From positions 124,001 through 188,000 of the forward strand of contig CAKOGP040001870.1 in NCBI GenBank assembly GCA_933822405.4: 64,000 nucleotides of DNA. The letters run 5' to 3'. Position numbers and translations under genes: made by a program. This DNA is from Cylindrotheca closterium. Lineage: Eukaryota; Bacillariophyta; Bacillariophyceae; Bacillariales; Bacillariaceae. Below the pieces are notes generated by a model, which had not been told where the DNA came from, searched no databases, and saw only the letters and a list, made by a program, of their open reading frames with translations. Positions 10,865-23,416 of this stretch are shown here, piece after piece (the first letter of the stretch is position 1; each line of letters opens with the position of its first letter).

Positions 10865-12592
10865 ATGGCAAGTGCCGCTGTCATTGCTGCGGTGCACGAT
10901 CGTGACTTTCCTCGTTTGATAGAATTCCTTCGTATCGGTGAATTCACAATAGAAGAGAGCTTGGGGGGGAACAGTGGGTGGACTCTATTGCATTCTGCCT
11001 GTTCAAACGGTGATGTTGAGATGGCGGAGTTCGCGTTGAACCACGGTGCTGATACAGACGCCAGGAGGTCAAGCAATGGAGTTACCCCGTTGCATCTCGT
11101 CTCCTTCATGGGGCAAGTCCAAGTGACTCAACTTTTGTTGAACCACGGTGCTGGTATAGAAGCCACGACAAGTGATGGAGAGACCCCGTTGCATGTCGCC
11201 GTCACCGAGGGGCAAGTCCAAGTGATTCAACTTTTGTTGAACTGCAGTGCTGATATCAACGCCAAGACAGATGATGGAAGGACCCCGTTGCACCGCGCGT
11301 GTCGCCAAGGCAATGTCGAGGTGATTCGAGTCCTTTTAGACCAAGATGCTGAGATAGACGCCAGGGCAAATGATGGATGTACGCCGTTGCACTGCGCGTG
11401 TCGCCAAGAGGTGATTGGAGTCCTTTTAGCCTACAATGCTGATATAAACGCCAGTACAAATGATGGAAGTACCCCGTTGCACTGCGCGTGTCGCCAAGGC
11501 AATGTCGAGGTGATTCGAGTCCTTTTAGCCAAAGGTGCTGAGAGAGAAGCCAGGACAAGTGATGGATTCACGCCGTTGTGCGGCGCATGTATTGAAGGCA
11601 ATGTCGATGTCGTTCGAGTCTTATTAGTCTACGGTGCTACTAAAGAAACCAAGAGTTGTGGACGTACCCCGTTGCATTTCGCCTCCGGTATGGGGCACGT
11701 CCAAGTGATTCAACTTTTGTTGAACCACAGTGCTGATGTAAACGCCAAGACAGATGATGGAAGTACCCCGTTGCACTGCGCGTGTCGCCAAGGCAATTTC
11801 GAGGCGGTTCGAGTCCTTTTAGCCTACGATGCTGAGATAGACGCCAGGGCAAATTATGGAAGTACGCCGTTGCTTTGTGCATCTCTTAGTGGCAATGTCG
11901 ATGTGATTCGATTCTTATTGAACCGCGGTGCTAGTATTTTGACAAGTGCAAAATATGGATTTACACCGTTGTATTGTGCCGCTCTTCAAGGGCATGCCGA
12001 AGCTGTTCGACTCTTGTTGAATCGGGGTGCCGATGTAGAAGCACGGACTAATTCTGGCCATACCGCATTGCATTCTGCGAGCAATGAACGAGTGGTTCAA
12101 GAATTGGCCGACCATGGCGCTAATATGGACGCACGAGATGGATTTGGGTTCACACCTTTGTATCATGCTGCAAAGGACCATCGCTTGGGAGTCCTGAAAA
12201 AGCTTTTGGACAGAGGTGCCGATATTGAAGCACAGGACCGTTGGGGACGTACGCCACTCGCTTTTTTATGCCATTACGGTTTTGTGGAGGCGGTTCGGTT
12301 GTTTCTGGACAGAGGTGCAAATATGGAAGCAAGGCCTATTCCTGGATTGACTCCATTGGATTGGGCATGTCGTAGTGGTTGTGTGGAGGTCGTGCAAGTG
12401 CTTTTGAATCGCGGTGCCGTCTATGAGAGACCTATTGATGAAATGACGCCATTACATTACGCAGCAATTCAGCGGCATAGAGAAGTCGTCTGGCGACTAG
12501 TTCGTCGAGACCCAATTTTGCTATTGAATATGCCCACAGATTCCCCGCAGGTTCGGGAGACCAAAAGACGACGGCTCCGGTATGAGCTCTGA
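10865..12592 (+). CDS. Ankyrin-repeat protein with about 15 repeats
   Basis: Single exon, 575 aa from the ATG at 10865; the frame is open further upstream, but that part crosses the GATT repeat and lacks coding character. Residues about 40-560 are consecutive ankyrin repeats with the core TPLHCACRQGNVEVIRVLL. Several neighbouring repeats are nearly identical at DNA level, so the array has expanded recently. One repeat (about 11383-11440) is three residues shorter than its neighbours, losing the GNV turn. No other domain, signal peptide or membrane segment is seen. It is a protein-protein interaction scaffold by family; the partner is unknown. Confidence 0.85.
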   Translation: MASAAVIAAVHDRDFPRLIEFLRIGEFTIEESLGGNSGWTLLHSACSNGDVEMAEFALNHGADTDARRSSNGVTPLHLVSFMGQVQVTQLLLNHGAGIEATTSDGETPLHVAVTEGQVQVIQLLLNCSADINAKTDDGRTPLHRACRQGNVEVIRVLLDQDAEIDARANDGCTPLHCACRQEVIGVLLAYNADINASTNDGSTPLHCACRQGNVEVIRVLLAKGAEREARTSDGFTPLCGACIEGNVDVVRVLLVYGATKETKSCGRTPLHFASGMGHVQVIQLLLNHSADVNAKTDDGSTPLHCACRQGNFEAVRVLLAYDAEIDARANYGSTPLLCASLSGNVDVIRFLLNRGASILTSAKYGFTPLYCAALQGHAEAVRLLLNRGADVEARTNSGHTALHSASNERVVQELADHGANMDARDGFGFTPLYHAAKDHRLGVLKKLLDRGADIEAQDRWGRTPLAFLCHYGFVEAVRLFLDRGANMEARPIPGLTPLDWACRSGCVEVVQVLLNRGAVYERPIDEMTPLHYAAIQRHREVVWRLVRRDPILLLNMPTDSPQVRETKRRRLRYEL

Positions 12593-12792
12593 GGTGACAG
12601 TAGCCGATTGGTGCAGTTGTGACGGGAGTATTTTTGAAGTTGGGGACAAATTTGAGAGCTAGCATGTATATAATACTAGTATATTATACTACTAAATAGA
12701 TTAGAGCTATGTCAATGTAGTATGGATGATTGTATTATGAAAATAGTAATGAGATAGAATCCATCAACGAAGGCATGGAAAATTCAGTCTTT

Positions 12793-14849
12793 TTAAAAGC
12801 CACACTCTTGTGGATAGACTTGTCTCCACGCCAAGATCATTTCATTGGCCAGAGATGGCTTGAGGATTGGCTTATTTTGCTGTTGCCCAGTTTGTCTCCC
12901 CAATACTGAAAGCTGATTCGGAGATTCCGCAAAACAAACCACAATGGTATCGACCGCACTGCTAATCAAGCGGAATAGGACACTCGACAAGCTCATTCCC
13001 AGCACAAAACCAATCGCAAAGAAGGAATACCACAAGGCGGACACGTCAGCTGGATCAGCATTGTTGTCTGGATCATTCTCGGCTGCTTGACGAAGCGATG
13101 CCGAGAGTGGCCGAATGACAAAAAGCCAACCCCAGAATTGGCAAATGACTGCTGACAGAAGCGACAAGAGTGTTTGGAGTAGTGTCAAGTATCGAGTTAC
13201 TAGGTGATCATTGAGAATGACGGACCAGCCTCGAGCCTTGAATAGATTAAAGACCTTGGAACCAGCAGTCCAGTAATCATAGCCATATAGCCCAACATAC
13301 ACTGGACAATAAGGATAACAATGTGCAACAAGTTAGTATCACATGCATAAACGAACCAATGAATGAACCAATGAATGAATCCATCCATTCAAATCATGAT
13401 GGAAGATACGACGCGACGACAGCATATCACGAACTTACCAAATGCCCATTTGTTCATGTACTCGGCCAATCGTTCCAACTGATTCACAATGCATTGGCAA
13501 ATGCAAAGGGCAAGTCCAGAAGACGAGTTTCGGTTGCGTTGATTCTGTTCTCGTCCACAACGAAGAATGAATTGGAGGACTTGCAAGAGACCCACGACAA
13601 GACTTCCAAAGCAAATACTTCCAAAACTGTATACAGAACACCGAACCCATGAATCGTATACCACCTGCTTGGGAGAAGGAGTCGATTCCTGGATGAGCGA
13701 GTCTCCGTTGGCAACCTCCTCATCGTGGGTGGACGGGGCCGAGGAGAACCACCAAGATCCAACCACACCAGCGACCGTCGTATGACAGAGATTCTTGATG
13801 ACTTGTAAGGTCCAAAATAAGCTCAACAGCAATAAAAGTCCGACACAAACTCCGCCCGAAGTCAAGCTGCAATCTGGATCTTGTTGATTTGAGCCCGCGG
13901 GGCACTGCCAAAAAAAGGAAGAATCTCGGAATCCAATATCCCCAATCGCCAAGCACCATATACAAGTCCAACTGGCGGCCACAAAGGTCAGGGTATATCC
14001 AAGTCCAACGAGACTTCCTTGATGTGCCCTGACGGCCGTCATGGCCACTGCCAAATTGGCAGCTGCCACGGGAATTCGTTTCCAGACAGCAACGACATAA
14101 CAGATACCAATGAGGGTGGACATCAAAAAGATTCCAGCCATTGGAAGGAGACCGACAGCCATGCATCCAATCGCCGACAAGGCATAACTGACTGGACTAA
14201 GAATCAAGCTAATTTCCATCATTCTTCTGGTAGCTCCCGTTTGACGGAGCAAATAGGACAAGACGCTGGCCGAGAGCATTACAATAGAAGTGACCGTGGC
14301 CAAAAAGGCAAACAGCAAGTGCCTCGCATAGTAAAGAATAAAGTGAAGGTCGATATCGTCACTGCCACTGTCGTCGTCTTGTGGATGATGATTCTTATTG
14401 TCATCCTCCTTTTGATAGGACAAAAAGGTCTTGATGCCATGAACTCCAAACACCATCAGTGCAATGGCTTGGGACAAGAAAATAAAGGCAAACAGTGGAT
14501 TCTGGAACTTTAAATCTTGGTCTTCTCCATGTTCCCACGCACTGTCGTCCACGGCAACCTCTAGCACTTCTGATAGATAAATAGGTACAACATGACAATA
14601 AAAAAGGGCATGGGAATGTTGAGTCGTGCTTCTGTTCCAATCTTCCCCGCATCATATTGTACTCGAGGCAAACGTACCTGGCTCATTGATCCGCGTTGGT
14701 TGTTCCGATGTCGTTCCAACAAAGGGAGATTGCTCTTCTGGAATCAACGAAAAGACGGCTGCTTCTTCTGTAGAAGTATTGGGAAGCAAGGGTTCTACCA
14801 AAGCTGCTTCCGGTGGAGCATCCACGTCAGCTGGTGATGATGATGGCAT
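12793..14849 (-). CDS. Choline-transporter-like (SLC44/Pns1 family) membrane protein
   Basis: Three exons read 14849-14678, 14569-13439 and 13301-12793 give 603 aa with consistent phases and GT-AG introns. The acidic, Pro-rich N-terminus (residues 1-70) is followed by about ten hydrophobic segments. Features of the SLC44/CTL family are visible: RIPVAAANLAVAM in the middle, LFWTLQVIKNLCHTTVAGVV, a SWW motif, and GSICFGSLVVGLLQVLQ. The segment YGYDYWTAGSKVFNLF spans the start of the last exon. These proteins are multi-pass plasma or organelle membrane proteins proposed to move choline or related solutes. Substrate here is inferred from family only. Confidence 0.78.
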
Positions 14850-16558
14850 TTTGTTTTGTGATTGACTTTGTTGTCGTTTCGTTGTGGTGAATGGTGAATA
14901 AATTAAACAAGTAACTGTCAAAGATTATGGTACGTTGTCTTTGCTATCGTATCAATAATACAACTACAATACAAGTGTTCCACAACAAGATGATGCGGTT
15001 TCGTATGATTATTTTTTCAAGGCTTCTTGATTCTTGATTGATTGATTCAGCCTTGCTCATGACCCAAGCACTCGTGACTCATGACTGGGACTAACTCGTC
15101 TGTCCGTCGCTCATTTGATCCGGAGGCTTGTGATGGATCGTCAGGGACTAAAACCGAACCTTGGAAAGTGTGTCTCAGCTGCCTTGTGTGTATATTAAAT
15201 ACGGTAGCAGCAGATCCTCAAACAATCTGCCCATTTGAAGTTTGGACAGTCGAAAGATGCATAGAAGATGACAAATTGCCGTCCAGCACCATGAACAATT
15301 CGGCTTTGCGAACGATAAAGTAGCGCTTAGAGCTGGAATGCAAGAAGATCGAACAAACCAGGTTTCTGGATCCTCCTCCTCTTGATGAAGAATCAGGTTG
15401 GAAGAAGGAATGAACGAATCAATCATCAATCAAGCAATCACCAACCATCATCGCCTGCTGGTGCTACCACCTGCAGCATGCNNNNNNNNNNAAACCAGGT
15501 TTCTGGATCCTCCTCCTCTTGATGAAGAATCAGGTTGGAAGAAGGAATGAACGAATCAATCATCAATCAAGCAATCACCAACCATCATCGCCTGCTGGTG
15601 CTACCACCTGCAGCATGCTGGCAGAACAAGCAATCCTGCTGAAAACAACCCACTAGACTGGTATTCATACTGACAAATGAATTGATTGTCAATCGCCTGG
15701 CTGGTAGTGGCGATAGTCTATCAACAAGCAGGATTCATTGCTAGTACGATGGACCAAAAGGAAGCAGCAGACTATTTGCAGTCCTTGTAGCTAGGGAGGT
15801 TACCGCCAGTACGGTATCTAGTACCAAGTGCAGTACGAGATATTTTAACACTGTACCGTTACGTACTCCGTGTAGGTATTATACTCATTCGCGATCTAGA
15901 TGACCCCTCAAGCGGATGATCCAAGAAGGTGCAACACAGCTCCGATTCGCATTCGAAACGCACACAAACGCACACAAGTAACCAACATTTAACATGAGCG
16001 CCTCCTCTTATAAACAGCAAACACCCGCCGGTAGCTCTTGTTTTGGTCAGAATGAGAATAATTGATGCCCAATTTTAGGCTAGACAACAGCCCCAATACA
16101 CCAATGGTAAGATACTTACCGGTACTAAGTGACACGCTTTGAAAAGGATTTTCTATCCGCGAATGCTAATGACGCGAGCTGTTTTCTTACTAAAGTCATT
16201 TTTGACACCTTTGAGAACCGCGTGGTCACCCTGTAAAAATCTACTTGGCCAGTACTGAGAACGTGCTCCGAATCTGCAATTAGGTCGGAGGAACGACGGA
16301 ACGTGCCCCATATATAGGACCTCGATATTGCACTTAATCCGTAGAATGCTTCCTCATGCACCCGCGCGAGCTAAAAACTCCCAGAAACGGGGTTGTTCGC
16401 ATTCGTCCCATCAATCTTGCACAAATCGATTTCAGAGTCTTCTCATAAAAAATACAATTTCGTTACGAAGTGAAGCATCCATCCGCATCAATCGGCAGCG
16501 ATTACACACCACCCGTCTTTACTACTTTCATTTCAGCTAACACAACAGCTTAATCACC
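14850..16558. other. Long intergenic region with assembly gap
   Basis: No convincing gene. It contains ten N bases (15482-15491) flanked by an exact duplicate, GTAC-rich stretches near 15800-15870, and one TACCGGTA palindrome (16117-16124). The last few hundred bases should hold the promoter of the HSF gene. Confidence 0.55.
15355..15618. repeat. 127-bp exact direct repeat on both sides of an assembly gap
   Basis: Positions 15355-15481 and 15492-15618 are identical by reading, separated only by ten N. This is the pattern left when two contigs that overlap by 127 bp are scaffolded instead of merged, so the duplication and the gap are probably artificial. Confidence 0.9.
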
Positions 16559-17563
16559 ATGTGCATTGCACCCCACCGTCGCCCCGCAACTTCCAGCCTC
16601 GGACCAGCAGCAAGTCTTCAGAGTCAATTGGCTGTCAAGGCTGACTTTACGGTCGCACAAAATAAGAACCTTTCCGCGGCATATCCAAAGGCTGCTGCTC
16701 CTTCTTCTCAACGAAGAAAGGCAAGCCGATCTGAAAGACACCACATCACTGTGCAACATAATTACCATGACCATTCCAAAGATGTCTGCTGCGAAAGCAG
16801 ACGCCTTCCCGCTCGAGGAGGCGTGGTCACTCCCTTTCCACTCAAGCTCCACTCCATGCTCGAAGCAGTTCAGAGCGAAGGACTCGAGCACATTGTCTCG
16901 TGGCAACCACACGGGCGATGCTTTGTGGTCCACGATGCCAAGAAGTTTGTTGCCATCCTGGAACAGCATTTCAAGATTTCCAAGGTCTCTTCCTTTCAAC
17001 GCCAACTGAACTTGTATGGCTTCCAACGTCTTACCAAGGGCCAAGATAAGGGAGGATACTACCATGAACTATTCCTTCGTGGAAAGATCTTTCTTTCTCA
17101 AAACATTCAACGAATCAAGGTCAAGGGAACCAAGATTCGCGCACGATCCAACCCAGATCAAGAACCCAACTTTTATTCCATGCCATGGGTCATGGATGGA
17201 TCCGAGGATAAGAACGAAACAGTCAACCATGACTATTTCACTTCTCCAATGATCTCCTCATCTACCATCGTCTCCCCTCCTGCATCTGTGAGCTCCGACG
17301 AGCAACCCATGCAGGATGCCTTGGATTCGCTCATTGACATTTCTCCTGAGCTTTGGGAGGTTCTTCCAGAAGGAACTCCATTGGAAAAGGTCTCAACTTG
17401 CTTCTGGGACGATAATACTGCTGATCCTCTATCTGTTTCGGGAGATGATGCTGTTGAAGCCTTTTTGGAAGATTTCGACTTTCCTTCTGATGCTGAAGCC
17501 TTCAAGAACATTGAAGACGACAATGTCTTTGGCGAGCTGTTGGAGCAAATGATTGCTTCTTGA
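16559..17563 (+). CDS. Heat shock factor-type transcription factor
   Basis: Single exon, 334 aa; start in a good context (CACCATG). The HSF-type DNA-binding domain occupies about residues 90-190: FPLKLHSMLEAV, then HIVSWQPHGRCFVVHD, the recognition-helix region SSFQRQLNLYGFQRL, and GYYHELFLRG. The SFQRQLNLYGF motif is the HSF signature. No leucine-zipper trimerisation region like that of animal or yeast HSFs is obvious. The tail is acidic and aromatic (PELWEVLPEG and VEAFLEDFDFPSD), a plausible activation domain. HSF genes are greatly expanded in diatoms, so a classical heat-shock role should not be assumed. Confidence 0.93.
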   Translation: MCIAPHRRPATSSLGPAASLQSQLAVKADFTVAQNKNLSAAYPKAAAPSSQRRKASRSERHHITVQHNYHDHSKDVCCESRRLPARGGVVTPFPLKLHSMLEAVQSEGLEHIVSWQPHGRCFVVHDAKKFVAILEQHFKISKVSSFQRQLNLYGFQRLTKGQDKGGYYHELFLRGKIFLSQNIQRIKVKGTKIRARSNPDQEPNFYSMPWVMDGSEDKNETVNHDYFTSPMISSSTIVSPPASVSSDEQPMQDALDSLIDISPELWEVLPEGTPLEKVSTCFWDDNTADPLSVSGDDAVEAFLEDFDFPSDAEAFKNIEDDNVFGELLEQMIAS

Positions 17564-18124
17564 GGAGACTGCCAATGTCTACCACGTTGTACCATACTAC
17601 ACACATTCCATTAATCTTGCATGTTAGAGTATCAATGTTTAATGGCTCATTAGAATTTATTATTTAAAAAAATCAAATCAATGTTGCTTTGGCTAAGCTA
17701 CAGCAGCTGATGTGTGCCACTGTTACTGTAGGTGGTCATTCATTCGCTGCCAAAAGAGCATGCTGTAAGCAGCTTGTGCTGTAGAAAAATGATTCACAGC
17801 GGCCCTGAAGATCGCAGCCAATACGAAACAAGAATATGATTGAGATACCTCACGTCGTTGGATCATTCAAGGTGGGTTCATCACTCATCACTTGCGAAAC
17901 ATTGCCAGGAGAAGTGGAAAGTGAACCAACGGTAGCACCTGGTACTGATATAGTTTTCCAAATCTCATAAAAGGACAGAAGAACATACGGTCCTTGCGGC
18001 AAACCAAGAAGCATATCACAATCATTGCATAATGCACGATCGAAAGAAAACAAAAAATACAAAAGTTACAGCAACCAGTGTTGGCCTTTAAGAATTCATT
18101 TTAGCTTTCAACTTGTTCTTTGGC
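17564..18124. other. Intergenic region downstream of HSF
   Basis: 3' UTR of the HSF gene and promoter of the next gene. No coding signal or notable repeat seen. Confidence 0.5.
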
Positions 18125-21100
18125 ATGAAACGAAAAGCTAAACCTTCGAAATCTTCCAAGAAAGGATCTTCTTCCAGAGGTTCTCGTGCCAAAAGGAGCA
18201 AGACGGGAATAAAACTTCCACGAGAATCGTGTGCACCATCATCTTCTGATTCCGAATATCATTCTGACCCAGAACACTATCGTCTAAATGACACAAGGCC
18301 CCGCGGGCCGGAATCTGCACGACTTCCACGCGAGCTATGTGTATCTGATTTCAAAGATGGTACGGATCCGATTTTACATGATTTTGAGAGGACAGGTAGA
18401 GAAAAGTATTTTGAGCTGAATGGACTGAAACGGAAGTCCACTAATAGTGAAAAGGGATCTGAAAAAATTTCTGCCAATGAAAAAATTGAGACAAGCCTCG
18501 TTGCCACGGAAACATCCGACAGTGCCAAGGACGACTCAAATGGCGAGAAAAAAAGTTCCAGTAGGCGGCGCTCGAAATCACCGAGCTCTGATCTGTTGCA
18601 ATCATATCGGCGCCGAAGCTCGAGGAGATCCGAAGGAGCTGCTCCTGAGCTCGTATCGTTATCCTACATCTATCCTGGAAAAATGGATTGGGATAGTTTC
18701 AGGAATTGTTGGGTGAAGAAGGGGACCGCCGCGAAAGCAAAGCCGAAGGAGCTAGCAACTAAAAAATCGACTGCAAAATCGGCACCGGCTGCACCGACTG
18801 TCAAGGTTGAGCCCCCTGCTCCACTTGCCGAAGAAAAGAAAGAGCTAGAAAGGAAAAGCAAAGCTGTGGAAGAAACGAAGGAAGAAGCAAAGGAGGAATC
18901 AAAGGAGGAAGCTGTGGAAGAAGCAAAAGAGGAATCAAAGGAGGAAGCTGTGGAAGAAGCAAAGGAGGAAGATTCCCAGCCAGTGATCAATGATGGTGAC
19001 GAAAACGAGAAAGACTCTAGAAAGCTTTCTCCGCCTACAGACGAGGCCGAAAAAGAAACCAAAGAGACGGATGAGAAGACTTCAGTGGAAGCGACGAAAG
19101 ACAACGCGTTATACCAATTTGCTGATCCTGATGAAGATGAGGACTCTGTGGAAGTTGCATCGAAAACTGCTGCACTGAAAGGTGATGAAAACGATGGTCA
19201 TGGTTCAGACAAACAATCACCATCTGCTCCCGAGACAAATGACTCGAATAATTCGGCTGTAGACAAAGACACGACGGAGCGGGAAAAAAATCAGGAAACA
19301 ATTGTGGTCAATCCTGCGGATGTCAACATCAACGATTTTTGTTTCGTCTGCAGACTTGATGGAGATCTGATGGAATGCTTTGCAGAACTTGAGAATGGTA
19401 CTGAGGCTGGCTGCGGGAAAAGCATCCACATTGGATGCATTGGCAGGGCCAAGATACCGAGTAAAGATTGGCTGTGTTCTCAATGTGCGAGAAAGCAAGG
19501 ATTGCAGATCAAACCTGGCGAGCATCCTCAGTATGGCTACGCGTTTGGGGAAGATGAATTTGAAGTCGAAAACGGGACAGTGGTGATCAAGCTTTCTCTA
19601 GGCAGTCGGATCGCGGTCTTTTGGCGAGATGATCGTCGATACTACAACGCGACGGTCGTGAATCACTATGGAGAGAGCAATGTTGAAGTGTTGTATGATG
19701 ACGGAGTGCGAGAAAGCCTAGATTTGAGTGACGAGAGGTATAAAGTTCTACCGAATGATGACACAGCTATTGGGTCCAGCGAAATTCCGAAAAGTGCCGA
19801 CGAAGAAAGGAAAGTGGCTTTGCTTGGCCCGAATGATATTGTGGTCGGTCGAGGTGATTCCCAGAAAGGCTGGGCAAACCAACAGCACGGCTATCATGTC
19901 TTTCGAAAGCTTCTTAACACTTATCATACACAATACGAAGCTCTTTCCAATAACGATACAAGCGATCGGCGAACATTGTGCAAGAAGGTTTATTCAGAGC
20001 TGGACAGTATGAATTTTCGGTTCGTTTCGTGGGATGGGAATGGCTGGAAGCAGCTTGCGTATAGCAAGGGTGTCGACAAGGTAAACCAAGGCTTGCGAGA
20101 TTTCCGCGTTGGCTCGGTACTAAACAACGGAAATGAAAAGGATGAACGAGGCTTGCGATGGAATGATGTTCCTCTTGGCTATAGCACTAAAAAAGGGCTT
20201 GCGTATCGACCTGGTTACCAAACTCTCCGAAGGATAGTCAGGTCGATGGAGGTAGAATTCAAAGCCTCGGATGATAAGCGGGTAGTCTGCTCGAAGGTGC
20301 TGAATCGGCTTGCTAAGGAGGATGTCCGTATCGTTCGGATTGTTAAAAAAGACGGTGGCGACGATTGGGTGCAAGTGGAAAAAGAGAAGGCAATTACGAG
20401 AGTGTTCCGGGCGTTTCAGGAGGAGAGTTCGGAATCGACGTATCATGTAGTGTCCAGGGCACAGGGTGTAATGCCGTCGCAGCAAATCCATATTCCACCT
20501 CTGGTTTCGCCAAAGACAAGGGATCGGGATCGGTCCAAGAAGATTCGCAGCAAGAAAAGTCGGAAGCGCCTTCCCGCTTCCAACAAGCTTGCTTTGGACA
20601 ATCGGCACCCACTCATAAGGGAAGATCCAAGCAGCAAACGCGTATCCGTTGAAATTGACCCAACATTCTTAGTGCAGTCTGATAACGATTCGGTTGCATC
20701 TGGTAGCAGTGATGGTAGCAGTGAGAGCAGCATTGGCAGCGCGATGAATCAAATCGACTTGTGAGTCTCTGAACACTTGGACAAGTATGATTCACTCACT
20801 CACTCACTCACTCACTCACTCACTCACTCACTTTTATTTGTCTTGTTGCTGTGCCCGCAGATATGATGAAGATTTTGAGAATGCCAATATCAAGGCGCCA
20901 TTGGTCAATCTCTGTTCGAAAATTCGAGTAGGCCACCTTGCCCGCGAGGATAGGCCAACCTCAAGCCATTTTGACCCTGCAATTGGACATGAATCGGCCA
21001 ACTACTATTACCAGCCGCCACCATTTCAACGAATAACGAAATTCTCGTACCAACACGATATGATTTGTGATCTGATGTACTCGGGACCCCCTGGAAAGCC

Positions 21101-22533
21101 ACCCATGCTTGCTGCTGCTCATCGTAATAGTAGATACGGGTCTCATCATTCTGTGCCGAAACGAAGCTCAAATGTGACAGCTCGCGGTGTTGCATGGTCC
21201 CCACCTCCAGTGCAAGCAACCCGACCGACGAGTCAAGTTCCGAGGGCACTACCAAAGGTTGCCCCCACGTCGGCAATGACAGCAGTCTATCCACACTTTG
21301 CAGTGGCAGGAGCACTTGCTGCAGCAACCTATGGACGACTACCACCACCGCCGCCACCACCACCACCACCACCAATAGCTTCTGCAATTGGTGGGTCATC
21401 AAGAAAAAGAGGAAAATCTCAGAGCCCTAGAAAAAAAAGGAAAAAGACCCCCAACCTTGGTTCACCCAATAGTAAGACTCTTGGAAAGCCACAGCTTTCC
21501 GCTCACGCAATTGCCGTATTGGGCAAAGCCGCCATTGCTGATAACGACGACCATCCCGTCCGATTTCGAAACTATCAAGTAGAGACATGGACCGCCCGAC
21601 TTCAGGAAGCACAGGAGTTCCGCAGAAAACATGGCCATTGTATCATTCCCCATGATTATCCCGAGAACCAAGAGCTCGCTAGGTACGTTGATGGATTCAA
21701 ATATGAACTGGTGAATTGGAATGGAATGGAATCAATGAATGACTGACTGACTGAGTGACTGACTTTTCTCATTTTGTTAATTTTGTCTTGTTTTGTGTAT
21801 TCTGTACTGTAGGTGGGCCAAACGGCAACGGTACCAGTACCAATTGTACAAGAACAATTCTGCAAAGTCGTCCATGACCACGGAGCGAGTCAAAGTGTTG
21901 GAACAACTTGGTTTTTGCTGGGAGCACAAGTCGACTATCTGGCACAAGCGCTACGCAGAACTAAAAGGCTTTATGAAGGAGTATGGACATACGCTGGTTC
22001 CCACCAACTTTTGGAATCGCAAGCTTGCGTCATGGGTCAAGTGTCAACGACGACAAATGCGGTTGCTGGAGAAGGGATCGCCCAATACCTTGAACGATGA
22101 GCGTGTCACCTTGTTGAATGCCGTGCAGTTTGCTTGGAATATCAATTCGGCTGACATTCCGGACATTGTTGCCAATACCAAACCGATGGCGACAACAGCA
22201 GCAGGAAGAGGAAGAGGAGGAGCGAATTATCCTGGATCATCCAGTGGGGAAGAAGACGACGACGAAGAGTATGATTATGGTTATGACGAGCAGGAGGAGG
22301 AAGAGGCACCACCACCACCAGGCCCTCCTGGAATGGGATTAGAGGAACGAAAAATCCGGGCCAAGTACCTCAAGAAGAATACTAGTGCTTCAAGTGCTTC
22401 TGCTGCTGCTAGCTTGCCTCCAGGAATTGGAGAAGAAGAAATGAAGATCCGTGAAAAATACAAGAAGACGACTAACTTCACTGAAATTGGAGAAGAGGAA
22501 CTCAAAATCTGGGCCAAGTACAAGGGAATCTGA
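18125..22533 (+). CDS. Nuclear PHD-like / Tudor-like / DUF6824 / helicase-associated domain protein
   Basis: Three exons (18125-20760, 20861-21682, 21813-22533) give 1392 aa with matching phases. The N-terminus is basic and Ser-rich, then comes a Lys/Glu tract with repeats of KEESKEEAVEEA (about residues 235-285). A PHD-like zinc finger follows at about 404-460 (CFVC, ECF, CGKSIHIGCIG, WLCSQCA). A Tudor-like segment is at about 485-545 (GSRIAVFWRDDRRYYNATV). A DUF6824 domain starts at about 569 (GPNDIVVGRGDS), with a second related segment after it. Proline-rich and basic stretches lead to two helicase-associated domains (about 1110-1245: ETWTARLQEAQEFRRKHGH and WHKRYAELKGFMKEYGH). The tail has three copies of EERKIRAKY-like heptads. 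It is probably a chromatin or DNA-binding regulator (inference from domains). Confidence 0.82.
20793..20832. repeat. CACT tetranucleotide repeat inside intron 1
   Basis: About ten CACT units lie in the 100-nt intron of the PHD/DUF6824 gene. Tetranucleotide repeats of this kind recur in introns and UTRs across the window. Confidence 0.9.
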
Positions 22534-23416
22534 GCGAATGAATGAATGAATTGTGATACTGGCACGCGATAGTATTAGAACATAACTATAGGACATGAAT
22601 GATAGCATTGCGGAGAAATAGGTACTTGTTGATATTGTGGACGATGATGCATGGATACAATACTCACTCATGTTTGACTTTCGATGTTAAACACCGTGCG
22701 ATGATGGTTGCGGCTTCCCTCCATTGTTGCCTGACTACCGGTGCTGTAGCTGCACGCCACACACACTATGATTCATCAATCGAGACGTTGACATGAAACA
22801 AACCTGAGATATTCTCTTTCCATTAGCTACATGATGCTGTGGTTGTTATCATTTGAATAGTCGTCGAAATTGACGCTCTACAAAGCTACCTGTGCCTGAC
22901 GGTACAGTTTTATGATACTTATTTTACGAAAAACCCAAGATACCCATCAACGATTCAACGATTCTTTGGGCTTCGCCAAGAGTTTTCTGCGTCGCGTGGT
23001 CATTTAGTGGAGAGAAACGACCCCATAAAGTTCGCCATTTTTTCTGGGAACCTAGTTAAAGCTAGTCAGATTTTTCTGGAATCTTACTTATATGGCTAAT
23101 GTGATGCGGTTTTCATTACTTAGGTGATGCTATCTGTACAATGAGAACACGAGGTTTTAGAATTATAAAGTTCCGACAAAATGTTGGGACTTTGTGATAG
23201 TCACAGAATTGGTACCAGATCTATTCGGAAAAGCCCCAGCTGGCTGCAACCGTAACTGTGCCTCCCTCCAACAATCACGAAGAATAATAGCTGGCTGTCT
23301 ATCAGCTTGTATTATTGTTTATCCATCCATCTACTGCTTTCACTCATAAAGACACACAATCACACACACACACAAACACAAACACAAACACAAAGCTTGA
23401 AACAAAGAACGTCAAG
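22534..23416. other. Intergenic region upstream of the ammonium transporter
   Basis: No convincing gene. Just upstream of the transporter start is a CA-rich tract (about 23350-23390) likely to be 5' UTR. Confidence 0.5.

Noticed and set aside
11069..11882. Long minus-strand open frames inside the ankyrin gene
   Set aside because: They are by-products of the repeated DNA; the plus strand encodes clear ankyrin repeats.
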